This document shows positions 8,349 through 15,244 of a DNA stretch of 17,870 nucleotides, piece after piece. The translations under genes were made by a program, and so were the position numbers. Source of the stretch: Baffinella frigidus (Eukaryota > Cryptophyceae > Cryptomonadales > Baffinellaceae); NCBI GenBank assembly GCA_026770585.1, contig MU646545.1, positions 19,470-37,339 of the forward strand, written 5' to 3'. The notes beneath the pieces were generated by a model that saw only the letters and a list, made by a program, of their open reading frames with translations, was not told where the DNA came from and did no database searches. Position 1 is the stretch's first letter. Every line of letters starts with the position of its first letter.

Positions 8349-8771
8349 GTGTTGCGTCTCGAAGAATTCTTCGAGACTCGAGAAGTGGATATGCGACCTC
8401 GAGAAGCGAGGTTCGAGACTCGAGAAATCTCGAGACTCGAGAAATTGTTCGAGAAACGAGAAATTTCGAGAAAATCCTCAGAAGTCAACTTTTTTCAGGG
8501 ATCCCGAAACAAAACCAGGATATTTTTTAGGGAAAATTGTCTTTTTCCTGGAAAAAATAAGCGATCTGCTGAACTTTCCAGGACCGGCCCGCCTCGGGAC
8601 GGACGAGCCTGCCTCAGGACTAGTGACGCACATGCGGACGCACCTAGTCATTCTCTCTCTCTCTCTTTTCTCTGGAATTCATTTCTCGAGAAGTGAGGTT
8701 CGAGACTCGAGAAGTTATTTCTCGAGAAACGAGACTCGAGACTCGAGACAAAACGCTTCGAGACGCAACAC
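8349..8771. mobile_element. 423-bp inverted-repeat element rich in CTCGAG (family M)
   Basis: GTGTTGCGTCTCGAAG (8349-8364) is the exact inverse of CTTCGAGACGCAACAC (8756-8771), and TA flanks both sides. Next to each end are clusters of CTCGAG/TTCGAGA motifs (8365-8475 and 8680-8760) that can pair within and between arms. The central 200 bp is unrelated to them and includes a CCAGGAT/TTCCTGG patch and a short CT tract. The plus-strand frame from 8349 (FETREISRLE-type repeats) is a translation of these motifs, not evidence of a protein. It resembles a MITE or solo element with TA duplication. Confidence 0.75.
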
Positions 8772-9140
8772 TACAGATATTTAATTTCTTACAAATTCTG
8801 ACTCGATTTTCGCTGTCCTCGTGATCTTTACCACACGTATCACGTCCGCATTTTTCCTTGAAGGTCGGAACGAGACATTAGAAGGACGAATCTCCGGATC
8901 TCCAGGTGCGACCCAGGCAACTTCCATGATGTCCACGATCCCACGATATCCGTGATCTTTACAACACGTTTTCTACCATCTAGACCTGCATCAAGAATAA
9001 GAAAGAACAACCACCGCACCCCCCCTGCTCGCGAGCAGGCTGCAAAACCCGACGCGACCGCCCCAAGGACCCACGGGGTACAACCACACACAGCCGGGTG
9101 GAGGCACAGCGGGCGGAGTCCTCTGACTCAACTGGATGAG
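8772..9140. other. No gene recognised; 17-18 bp direct repeat
   Basis: CGTGATCTTTACCACACGT near 8820 recurs as CGTGATCTTTACAACACGT near 8951, about 131 bp apart. Otherwise unremarkable. Overlapping frames on both strands (8840-9203) lack recognisable domains. Confidence 0.5.
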
Positions 9141-9300
9141 TACGAAGGCTTCGTACGAGCTCGTACGAGGCTCGCAGGACCTATGGATACCGGTACATAA
9201 CATACCGGTAGGATCCTAGGAACGGCAATACGCGTACATGTACGACCTCGTACCGGTACGAAGCTTCGTAGGTCCTACGGGGCTCGTACTGGTCCTTGTT
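9141..9300. repeat. Nested short palindromes built on GTAC
   Basis: TACGAAGGCTTCGTA, CGTACGAGCTCGTACG, TACCGGTA (twice) and TACGAAGCTTCGTA occur in close succession, many sharing GTAC and CCTAGG/GGATCC steps. The tract could fold into several alternative cruciforms. Confidence 0.75.
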
Positions 9301-9379
9301 TGGGGATGGCATGGGCTGACACCGACAATCGGACACAATCTTGGCCTGCCGCGACGCGACCGTCCCGGGGAAGGAACGG

Positions 9380-9575
9380 GGTACGAACCCTGAACCTGAA
9401 ACCTAGGATCCTACGAGTACGAGCCTCGTACGAACCCTAAACCTGAAACCACGTTGGGAGCTCGAAGAACCTAAAGGACCTAAAGGAACCTAGGATCCTG
9501 CGAACCCTGAACCTGAAACCTTCAAACCCTGAACCTCCTACGAACCCTAAACCTGAAACCCTCAACTCTTCCGGC
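9380..9575 (-). repeat. Scattered telomere-like repeats with a truncated C repeat
   Basis: GAACCCTGAACCTGAAACC and similar units recur about five times, separated by CCTAGGATCCTACGAG-type palindromic spacers. A truncated C repeat (9452-9490, GTTGGGAGCTCGAAGAACCT) is embedded. Confidence 0.75.
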
Positions 9576-9598
9576 CTTGTCAATTTCGCACAACCATA

Positions 9599-9786
9599 CA
9601 GTGGACCTACCCTAACACATACCCGTCGGGGCCGGACTGATTGAGTATGTGTGGAGGGTAGGAATGCGTTATGGTGTCCACCCTTCAGGCATACTTCCTT
9701 GCAGGGGGGAATCGGGGGCCGGCCGAAGGAGTATGTGTGGAGGGTAAGTATGTGTTACGGTAGCCTGTGTTAGGGTAGGTGGACTG
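9599..9786. mobile_element. 188-bp MITE with CAGT ends and TA flanks (family J)
   Basis: CAGTGGACCTACCCTAACAC at the left and the inverse TGTTAGGGTAGGTGGACTG at the right differ at two positions, and each is bounded by TA. CAGT termini at a TA duplication are typical of Tc1/mariner-type elements. Inside, GAGTATGTGTGGAGGGTA occurs twice as a direct repeat. No transposase is present. Confidence 0.75.
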
Positions 9787-9968
9787 TACAGCCGGATGGA
9801 GGAGTCGGCTCGAAGCGGCGTGCGTCTGTAAGAATCTCGACTAGCTTCTTCAGCCCCCGCGGCTGTGCCCACCACGGCGTTTACTGATTACTGATTACTG
9901 AATTTATTAAAGAGGTTTCGCCGTTATTGCCTAACCCGTGCCTTAACCAGACTATGATCGGTCCATGT

Positions 9969-10073
9969 TATCCCTTAAGTGCCCATGCCGACAAATTTGA
10001 GGGCCAAGAGGTCCTAGGCAGGTCCTAGGGCCCTACGGTAGGGCGTATGAGCCTACTGGTCACTTAAGGGATA
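9969..10073 (+). mobile_element. Family B palindromic element, copy B4
   Basis: TATCCCTTAAGTGCCCA at the left and TGGTCACTTAAGGGATA at the right, 105 bp, TA at both edges. Core CCTAGGGCCCTACGGTAGGG. Confidence 0.9.
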
Positions 10074-10119
10074 CCCCGCTCAGTCTGTCTCCGAGGGACG
10101 CTCCCCGAAGGTTTCGGTC

Positions 10120-10137
10120 CGGCGGATATGTCCGCCG
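10120..10137. repeat. 7-bp stem, 4-nt loop hairpin
   Basis: CGGCGGA TATG TCCGCCG. Perfect and GC-rich, but no T-run or neighbouring gene gives it a function. Confidence 0.5.
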
Positions 10138-10214
10138 ACATGGCTGCCGTACAACGTTCAATAAAGCTCCAATAGCTCCAAGGAACCGACTTGAGTTGGA
10201 TTGACAAGACCAGA

Positions 10215-10295
10215 GGAGTTTCGGGTTTCAGGTTTAGGGTTCAGGGGTTCGGGTTTCGGGTTTAGGGTTTACAACTCGTAGGGTTTAGGGTTTAC
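10215..10295 (+). repeat. Short telomere-like array (TTTAGGG orientation)
   Basis: TTTCGGG, TTTCAGG and TTTAGGG units, opposite in sense to the arrays left of 9600. Confidence 0.85.
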
Positions 10296-10330
10296 AGGGC
10301 TTACTCGATCATAAGGTCGCACACTTTTTC

Positions 10331-10398
10331 ATGGTGTGGTGTGGGACCTTAAATAATTAAGGTCCAGAGAAGTGTGGTGTGGTGTGGGACCTTAAATA
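10331..10398. repeat. Direct repeat with internal palindrome
   Basis: TGGTGTGGGACCTTAAATA occurs twice, 43 bp apart. The first copy forms a stem with what follows (GGACCTTAA ATAA TTAAGGTCC). Confidence 0.8.
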
Positions 10399-10544
10399 TG
10401 CACCTTCGACACAGATTTCCGGAGACACATTGGGTGCCGATAAGAGGTCTCAAGCGGGCATTTAAGTGGACCAATTTCATGGTAGGTTGACTGAGCGATT
10501 TCGGTCACGCAAAGTCTCGAGGGTTTCCAACCACTTTCTGCCAT

Positions 10545-10740
10545 GAAGCATGGCCTTTCTGCAAATAAGTTCCAGTGTCTGCCTACGTTGGGAGCTCAAA
10601 GAACCTACAGGGGTACCTCGCTCATAAGAAACGATCCCCCCCCTGGGACCACCATAGGGCCCTAGGCATGGTCCTACTGTAGGGTCCTAGGGGGGGGCGG
10701 TTTCTTATGAGCGAGGTACCCCTGTAAAGGACCTCAAGGA
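10545..10740 (+). repeat. C-family repeat, copy C4, split by an A element
   Basis: The left part, 10545-10605, carries GAAGCATGGCCTTTCTGC and GGGAGCTCAAAGAACC. After the inserted A4 element the repeat resumes with AAGGACCTCAAGGA (10727-10740). Uninterrupted copies read GAACCTAAAGGACCT across this point. Confidence 0.9.
10606..10726 (+). mobile_element. Family A MITE, copy A4, inserted into C4
   Basis: Complete, 121 bp including a TA on each side. Ends CAGGGGTACCTCGCTCATAA and TTATGAGCGAGGTACCCCTG are perfect inverses. The host sequence shows the target before insertion was a single TA, so this is direct evidence of transposition with TA duplication. Confidence 0.95.
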
Positions 10741-10781
10741 TCAGCATCGTCAACAGACAATTCGGAGGAGGAGGGATGTGC

Positions 10782-10988
10782 TGAGACCCCGCTTAGGAGG
10801 GCAGAGGCCGCGCCGGCCAAGGCCCGACACACAAGCGAGAGAGAACTTACCTTCATTAGTCAACCAGTTGTGAGCCTCGGTCGGACAGGTGATGAGCCTC
10901 GATGGTTGACTAACGAAGGTAAGTTCTCTCTCGCTTGGCCCGTCGGGCCTTGGCCGGCGCGGCCTCTCTCCTCCTAAGCGGGGTCTCA
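10782..10988. repeat. I-family repeat, inverted pair I1/I1'
   Basis: Arms 10782-10866 and 10903-10988 are near-perfect inverses (TGAGACCCCGCTTAGGAG, then GGCCGCGCCGGCCAAGG, then AACTTACCTTCATTAGTCAA). The loop carries GAGCCTCGGTCGGACAGG. On the minus strand each copy in the cluster reads as a related peptide (GKFSLACVSGLGRRGLCPP). Confidence 0.9.
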
Positions 10989-11003
10989 TCTGGTAGCGAA
11001 GGT

Positions 11004-11030
11004 CGTTCCGGGGCTCTGTTCCCCGGAACG
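11004..11030. repeat. Perfect 10-bp stem hairpin
   Basis: CGTTCCGGGG CTCTGTT CCCCGGAACG, just right of the inverted I pair. No function is evident. Confidence 0.7.
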
Positions 11031-11160
11031 ATCAACGGATGGCAGAAAAAGCGGCGGGCGGAGCGCTCGCGAAGCGGCACACTGGGGTTGACGAAAAAGA
11101 CGGGGCCAAAGTTCCTGGCGATGGGGCTCTGCCCGGCGAAGCCACACACCGGCGTCGCGG

Positions 11161-11270
11161 GCTTAGGAGGGCAGAGGCCGCGCCGGCCAAGGCCCGACAC
11201 ACAAGCGAGAGAGAACTTACCTTCATGAGTCAACCATCGAGGCTCATCACCTGTCCGACCGAGGCTCACA
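11161..11270 (+). repeat. I-family repeat, copy I2
   Basis: Closely matches the left arm of I1 (GCTTAGGAGGGCAGAGGCCG onward) and extends through ATCACCTGTCCGACCGAGGC. Confidence 0.9.
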
Positions 11271-11310
11271 TGTGCCGATCCGTATCACGCCCCCCTTCCT
11301 ACACAACCTC

Positions 11311-11414
11311 TATCCCTTAAGTGACCAGTAGGCTCATACGCCCTACCGTAGGGCCCTAGGACCTGCCTAGGACCTCTTGCGGGTCAATTTTGACCGGCTG
11401 GCCACTTAAGGGAT
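11311..11414 (-). mobile_element. Family B palindromic element, copy B5
   Basis: Same orientation as B3. Starts TATCCCTTAAGTGACCAG and ends GGCCACTTAAGGGAT. It has an inner TCAATTTTGACC arm like B2. Confidence 0.9.
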
Positions 11415-11467
11415 GTCTATCAAGGTGTCTCTGAAAAAACTTGACTTGGGAGGGCGTGAGGGACAGA

Positions 11468-11586
11468 TGAGACCCCGCTTGGGGGGAGACAGGCCCGCAG
11501 GCCCAGGCCCGACACACAAGCGAGACCAAAGATACCTTCATTAGTCAAGCACCGAGGCTCGTCACCTGTCCGACCGAAGCTCACAC
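11468..11586 (+). repeat. I-family repeat, copy I3
   Basis: TGAGACCCCGCTTGG, then CCCGACACACAAGCGAGA and GCTCGTCACCTGTCCGACC. More diverged than I1 and I2. Confidence 0.85.
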
Positions 11587-11666
11587 CCCTGACTCCCAAC
11601 AACTCTCGGGTTCCAGCACTCTGACCTCTCTCCAGGTCCTGCGCAGACACTTCCTCGGTGGGGGTG

Positions 11667-11764
11667 TGAGACCCCGCTTGGGAGCAGAGAGTCCGCGCAG
11701 GCCCAGGCCCGACACACAACCGAGATCAAAGGGAGGCTCGTCACCTGTCCGCCCCAGGCTCACA
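11667..11764 (+). repeat. I-family repeat, copy I4, internally deleted
   Basis: Starts TGAGACCCCGCTTGGGAG and ends GTCACCTGTCCGCCCCAGGC. It lacks about 20 bp that in other copies holds ACCTTCATTAGTCAA. Confidence 0.8.
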
Positions 11765-11767
11765 GGG

Positions 11768-11836
11768 TGCATACGTGGCGGCCGTATTTGGTATTGACAA
11801 AGGTCTTCCTCATACATGGCGGAAGTATTGGCATTG
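11768..11836. repeat. Short direct repeat
   Basis: ATACGTGGCGGCCGTATTTGG is followed 44 bp later by ATACATGGCGGAAGTATTGG. Confidence 0.6.
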
Positions 11837-11895
11837 TGAGCCTCGGGGGTCACAGGCATTGGCAGAGACCTTTCTCCACGCCCCAACCTTGTCTT

Positions 11896-11980
11896 TCCTT
11901 CAGGTCCTTTAGGTTTTGATTTCTCCCAACATAGCCCAACGACACGCCTTTCCGCAGAAAAGATTCGCAGAAAAAGCCCT
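11896..11980. repeat. Half copy of family D (D2)
   Basis: TTTCTCCCAACATAGCCCAA and CGACACGCC-TTCCG match the right half of D1 (5870-5940). The left half is absent, so this is a solo arm. Confidence 0.85.
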
Positions 11981-12031
11981 TTTGCTTTCGGATCGCGTTG
12001 ATCAGTACGTTTTCTGAGCGCGAACCCCCTA

Positions 12032-12047
12032 CCCAACTACTGCGGCT
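12032..12047. other. Candidate empty target site resembling the A5 flanks
   Basis: CCCAACTACTGCGGCT has a single TA. The same 14 flanking bases surround the A5 element at 12255-12389, with TA on both sides. This looks like an unoccupied relative of the A5 insertion site. Confidence 0.5.
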
Positions 12048-12155
12048 GTATCCCTCTATGTTATCTCTTTGCCTTTTCTGAACCCCGCCCCCCCCAACCA
12101 CACAGCAGACTACAAAGGGGTTTCTTGAATAACCCGGAATTGGATAATCCATAGA

Positions 12156-12180
12156 CCCTACGGTAAGCAACACCGTAGGG
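12156..12180. repeat. 9-bp stem hairpin
   Basis: CCCTACGGT AAGCAAC ACCGTAGGG. The stem resembles the CCCTACCGTAGGG motif in B cores and A2, so it may be a remnant. Confidence 0.6.
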
Positions 12181-12260
12181 ACATAGGGGGATTCCTACGG
12201 AGAAGGTAACGGGAAGGGCAGAATTGGGCATATTTTCCCCTTCGTAGCCCGCGCCCCAAC

Positions 12261-12381
12261 TACAGGGGTACCTCGCTCATAAGAAACTGCCCCCCCCCTA
12301 GGACCACCGTAGGGCCCTAGGCATATTCCTACTGCAGGGTCCTAGGGGTTGGCGGTTTCATATGAGCGAGGTACCCCTGTA
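12261..12381 (+). mobile_element. Family A MITE, copy A5
   Basis: Complete, 121 bp with TA on both sides. Outer arms are intact (TACAGGGGTACCTCGCTCAT and ATGAGCGAGGTACCCC). Core TAGGGCCCTAGGCATATTCC. One substitution lies in the inner right arm (TTTCATATG for TTTCTTATG). Confidence 0.93.
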
Positions 12382-12424
12382 CTGCGGCTCTATGATTGGT
12401 CCTTGTCGGGGTCCCCCTACACTA

Positions 12425-12549
12425 CAACCTACACCCTAAAGCCTAAAGCCTAAACCCCAAACCCTAAGCCCTAAACCCTAAACATTAAACCCTAAGCCCT
12501 GCACCCTAAACATTAAACACTAAACCCTAAGCACTAAACCCTAAACCCG
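12425..12549 (-). repeat. Telomere-like array (CCCTAAA orientation)
   Basis: CCCTAAA, CCTAAAG and ACTAAAC variants. Ends 43 bp before an array of opposite orientation. Confidence 0.9.
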
Positions 12550-12591
12550 ATTCGGTCACACCCGCCGAAGAACCCTTCAAGGGCGGAAACA

Positions 12592-12912
12592 CGGTTGAGG
12601 GTTTAGGATTTTGGTTTTCGGGCAGGGCGTTGAGGATTTAGGGATTAGGGGTTTGGGTTCAAGGTTCAAGGTTTCAGGGTGAAGGGTTTAGGGTGTAGGG
12701 TTTGGTGTTTAGGGTTTAAGGTTTCGGGTTTCGGGTTTCGGGTTTCGGGTTTCGGGTTTCGGGTTTCGGGTTTCGGGTTTCGGGTTTAGGGTGCCCACTT
12801 CAGGGTTTAAGGTTTAGGGTTTAGGGTTTAGGGTTTAGGGTTTAGGGTTTGGGGAGCCGACCTTAGGGTTTAGGGTTGAGGGTTGAGGGTTTGGGTTGTA
12901 AGGTGTACGGTT
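12592..12912 (+). repeat. Telomere-like array (TTTAGGG) with homogeneous TTTCGGG block
   Basis: About ten consecutive TTTCGGG units at 12720-12788 sit among TTTAGGG units; a run of exact TTTAGGG follows near 12806-12848. Short non-telomeric interruptions occur near 12790 and 12850. Confidence 0.92.
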
Positions 12913-13220
12913 TAGACTGCAGAAAGGCACTGGCTAGGAGGGAGACATGCGGACGGAGTTCGCGTGTCAGATGAGTCCTTCACTGATGAGGAACAGTCTG
13001 TGTTTTCCTGGTTTGTTCCCCAGCTTCACGTGACAGGTTATACGCCAGTTCCCATCCTACCCACACTACCCACAAACAGAGGTCCTCGCACGAGCGAGAG
13101 ATGACCCCGCGGATCCCTTCTCGGACGGGACCGAAAGTAGACACTTCGTCTAAAGTGGACTGACTCGTGTAAAGTCACTCCGGTTATGCCTACATGGGGG
13201 ATATCCCCAGATATCCCCAG
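12913..13220. other. No gene recognised between telomere-like arrays
   Basis: Holds a duplicated GATATCCCCA at 13199-13220 and a GGAACA/TGTTCC pairing at about 12990-13020, but no convincing ORF. An ACTGATGAGGAAC string near 12983 recalls a hammerhead core but lacks the rest of it. Confidence 0.5.
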
Positions 13221-13494
13221 ATTTAGGGTTCAGGGTTTAGGTGTTCAGGGATAAGGGTTTAGGGTTCAGTGTTTAGGGTGCGTGGTTTAGGATAGGATTC
13301 ATGGAGTAAGGTTTAAGGATTGGGGTTTAGGGTTCAGGGTCTAGGGTTCCTGGTTTAGGGTTTAGGTGTTGTTAGTGTTCACGGTTTAGGGTTGAAAGTT
13401 TCGGGTTTAGGTTTTAGGTTTTAGGGTTTAGGGTTCAGGGTTTAGGGTTGAGGTCTTTGGATTTTGGGTTCAGGGTTCAGGGTTCAGGGTTATT
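13221..13494 (+). repeat. Telomere-like array (TTTAGGG orientation)
   Basis: TTTAGGG, TTCAGGG and TTGAGGG variants, strongly degenerate, including GGTTCAGGGTTCAGGGTTCA near the right end. Confidence 0.9.
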
Positions 13495-13630
13495 CGCCAA
13501 GAACTTTGAACACACAAGCTTTCGTCCTTTCCACATCTGCGTGATAATAAATTAAAACAAGACTTCTAACTGAAATTCCATTCCTCAATTTCAAATCCGG
13601 GTTTTATGTTGTGTAGTGATTGTCATATAT

Positions 13631-13672
13631 TTGGTCACGTGCCGCCCGCTTTTCGGGCGGCCACGTGACCAA
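13631..13672. repeat. E-family hairpin
   Basis: TTGGTCACGTG-CCGCCCG and CGGGCGGCCACGTGACCAA pair around a TTTT-containing loop. This shares the TTGGTCACGT end with the palindrome at 5320. A half copy (GGGCGGTAACGTGACCAAAT) lies near 13945. Confidence 0.85.
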
Positions 13673-13730
13673 CTCCCTTTAAAAGGCCTACAATCGACTT
13701 GTATTCTGGGTGCTTGAAAGGCCTCATGTG

Positions 13731-14208
13731 GATCCTGAAGGTCCTCGAGGTTCTTCGAGCTCCCAACATAGGCGGACACTGGAACTTATCTGCAGGAAAG
13801 TCATGATTTTTTTCGGATCACATTCAGCCCCCCCGGTGCAGAGGATTGCAGGGGGGGTAGCGTGTTGTTCAATTCGAGGTGTCCCAGCAACGCGAATCTA
13901 CCCACACGGTGGGCTACGAGGGGTTCGTTGAGCCCAGATTCTGGGCGGTAACGTGACCAAATTGGCACCAGAAAAGCCCTAAAGTTAATTACCTCAAGGC
14001 AAGTTGACTTCTGATGACTTCCACCAGTTCCGGGGAGCTCATCCGTAGATTCTGTCCGTCTCCTCAAGAGTGAGGCGGGTGTGGCCCTCGATGTGAGTGT
14101 AATACAAAGCACCAAAGCACCAAAGCACCGTGTCATGGTCTTTCTACAGAACAAGTTCCGGTGTCCACCTATGTTGGGAGCTCGAAGAACCTAAAGGACC
14201 TAAAGGAA
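13731..14208. mobile_element. 478-bp unit bounded by inverted C repeats (C5, C6)
   Basis: C5 (13731-13826, minus) and C6 (14131-14208, plus) face each other as in the 4831-5237 element. Both carry the outer CCTAAAGGACCT-like end or its diverged form. The interior differs: it holds a C7/G7 hairpin (about 13828-13857), a half E hairpin and repeat L1. Either this is a longer relative with captured sequence, or two C copies landed close together. Confidence 0.6.
14034..14134 (+). repeat. L-family repeat, copy L1
   Basis: GGAGCTCATCCGTAGATT, then CTCCTCAAGAGTGAGG, GATGTGAGTGTAATAC and three AAAGCACC units. About 100 bp are shared with 16511-16605. Confidence 0.85.
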
Positions 14209-14221
14209 GGCCAAGGTCTTC

Positions 14222-14342
14222 CCGGCGTACCTCGATCCTAAGAACGCGCACGGCCCCTAAGACCAGCATAGGGCCCTAGGCGTGAGCCTACTGTAGGGCC
14301 CTAGGTGGAGGCGCTTTCTTGTGCGCGAGGTACACCCCTGTA
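14222..14342 (+). mobile_element. Family A MITE, copy A6, degenerate
   Basis: GGCGTACCTCGATCCTAAGAA and GTGCGCGAGGTACACCCCTG are diverged versions of the A ends. The core ATAGGGCCCTAGGCGTGAGC is recognisable, but the C- and G-tracts have decayed. An older copy than A4 or A5. Confidence 0.8.
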
Positions 14343-14368
14343 CACGCAAAGGCCGCGCAGATGCGCAC

Positions 14369-14571
14369 AGTCTCTAGCTCTGCCTCACTCGGGTTGACCG
14401 GTTGACCGACTATCCTCAAGTCGACATGCTGGGCTTGCGGTACAAACCCGTCAACTTCGGGGTGGGAAAAAGCCCGGGCTCGCCAGATTGGTGAGCCCAA
14501 ATAGACTGAGACAGAGCTAGAGCCTACGCGAGCCAAGGTTGGGGACGAGATTTTCACCTTGTGCCACACTC
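14369..14571. repeat. K-family inverted repeat arms, second locus
   Basis: TCTCTAGCTCTGCCTCACTC and AGACTGAGACAGAGCTAGAG are inverses apart from a few bases. The right arm is followed by ACCTTGTGCCACACTCG, as at the first K locus. A family A copy again lies just outside the left arm. Confidence 0.65.
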
Positions 14572-14582
14572 GCTCCAGCTCT

Positions 14583-14678
14583 ATCCTTTGGGTCCTTGAG
14601 GTTCTTCGATCTCCCAACATAGGCGGACACCGGATCTTGTCCTGCAGAAAAGCCACGCTTTCTTCCGGATCACATTCA
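14583..14678 (-). repeat. C-family repeat, copy C7
   Basis: Carries CTCCCAACATAGGCGGACAC and the outer TTCCGGATCACATTCAG, matching C5. It has no facing partner downstream. Confidence 0.88.
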
Positions 14679-15162
14679 GGGCCCCCTGCTCCAGCATCTT
14701 GATACATGAGGCCTGAGCGCACGTGGCTGTTCGCAGGGTCGGAACAGCATTCCGACAGGCAGCTGTTGCTGTTGTTCGTGGGCTCGGACGCGGCCGGCCT
14801 CGAGCAAGCTAAGGTCAAGGACACCAAGGTGCGCAGGACTCCGCCTGCTCTTCGTCGCGCGGATTGATAGGCCCTTGCAACTTGTTTGCTGGGCTGCAAG
14901 TTTCCTCTTGCGTTCGCAGTTGCCGTTTCCGGATCGCCCCCCCCCCGGGGGAGGCCTCGTTTCCCCCCTGGCGTGGGGGTTTCGGAGCGATTGACGTGGC
15001 GGCTGGAGTGGCTTCCGCCGGAATGTTTGATCATACCTCGAGGTTACGCTTGCCGCTTGCCCTTCGCGGTTGACCAGTATGGTTTCCCTCGGCCCGAAAA
15101 GAGACTTTTTTAAAACCCTGGTGTCTGTAAAAGTCGCGGCGTTTCAGGTAAATAACGTTAGG
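14679..15162. other. No supported gene; long minus-strand frame crosses repeats
   Basis: A 248-codon minus-strand frame (15034 to 14288) runs through C7, K and A6, so its lower half is repeat DNA. The unique upper part has low-complexity serine/glycine/arginine composition and no domain I recognise. A C10/G5 run lies near 14938-14952. Confidence 0.5.
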
Positions 15163-15218
15163 GTACGTGACCAAACCCGCCCGTGACTGGTACAAAGTCA
15201 ACAACGACATTTAAGAAA
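15163..15218 (+). repeat. E-family fragment
   Basis: ACGTGACCAAACCCGCCCGTGA and the following GTACAAA match the right flank of the 5320 palindrome (ACGTGACCAAGCCCCGCCCG). Confidence 0.8.
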
Positions 15219-15228
15219 TAGTCTTCCT

Positions 15229-15244
15229 TCCCGCCTAGGCGGGA
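15229..15244. repeat. 16-bp perfect palindrome upstream of the HMG-box gene
   Basis: TCCCGCCTAGGCGGGA, about 215 bp upstream of the start codon. It could be a binding site for a dimeric regulator or simply another repeat remnant. Confidence 0.5.

Noticed and set aside
8349-8696. Plus-strand frame with FETREISRLE repeats as a coiled-coil protein
   Set aside because: It is the translation of the CTCGAG/TTCGAGA subterminal repeats of element M.
12425-12912. Ancestral telomere-telomere fusion
   Set aside because: The orientation is CCCTAAA then TTTAGGG, the reverse of a head-to-head fusion; kept only as a strand-switch observation.
12955-13025. Hammerhead ribozyme suggested by ACTGATGAGGAAC
   Set aside because: The conserved GAAA after stem II and a matching cleavage triplet with stems I and III could not be placed.
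14288-15034. The longest open frame (248 codons, minus strand) as a gene
   Set aside because: It crosses C7, the K repeat and A6, so much of it is repeat DNA. The rest is low-complexity GC-rich sequence with no recognised domain.
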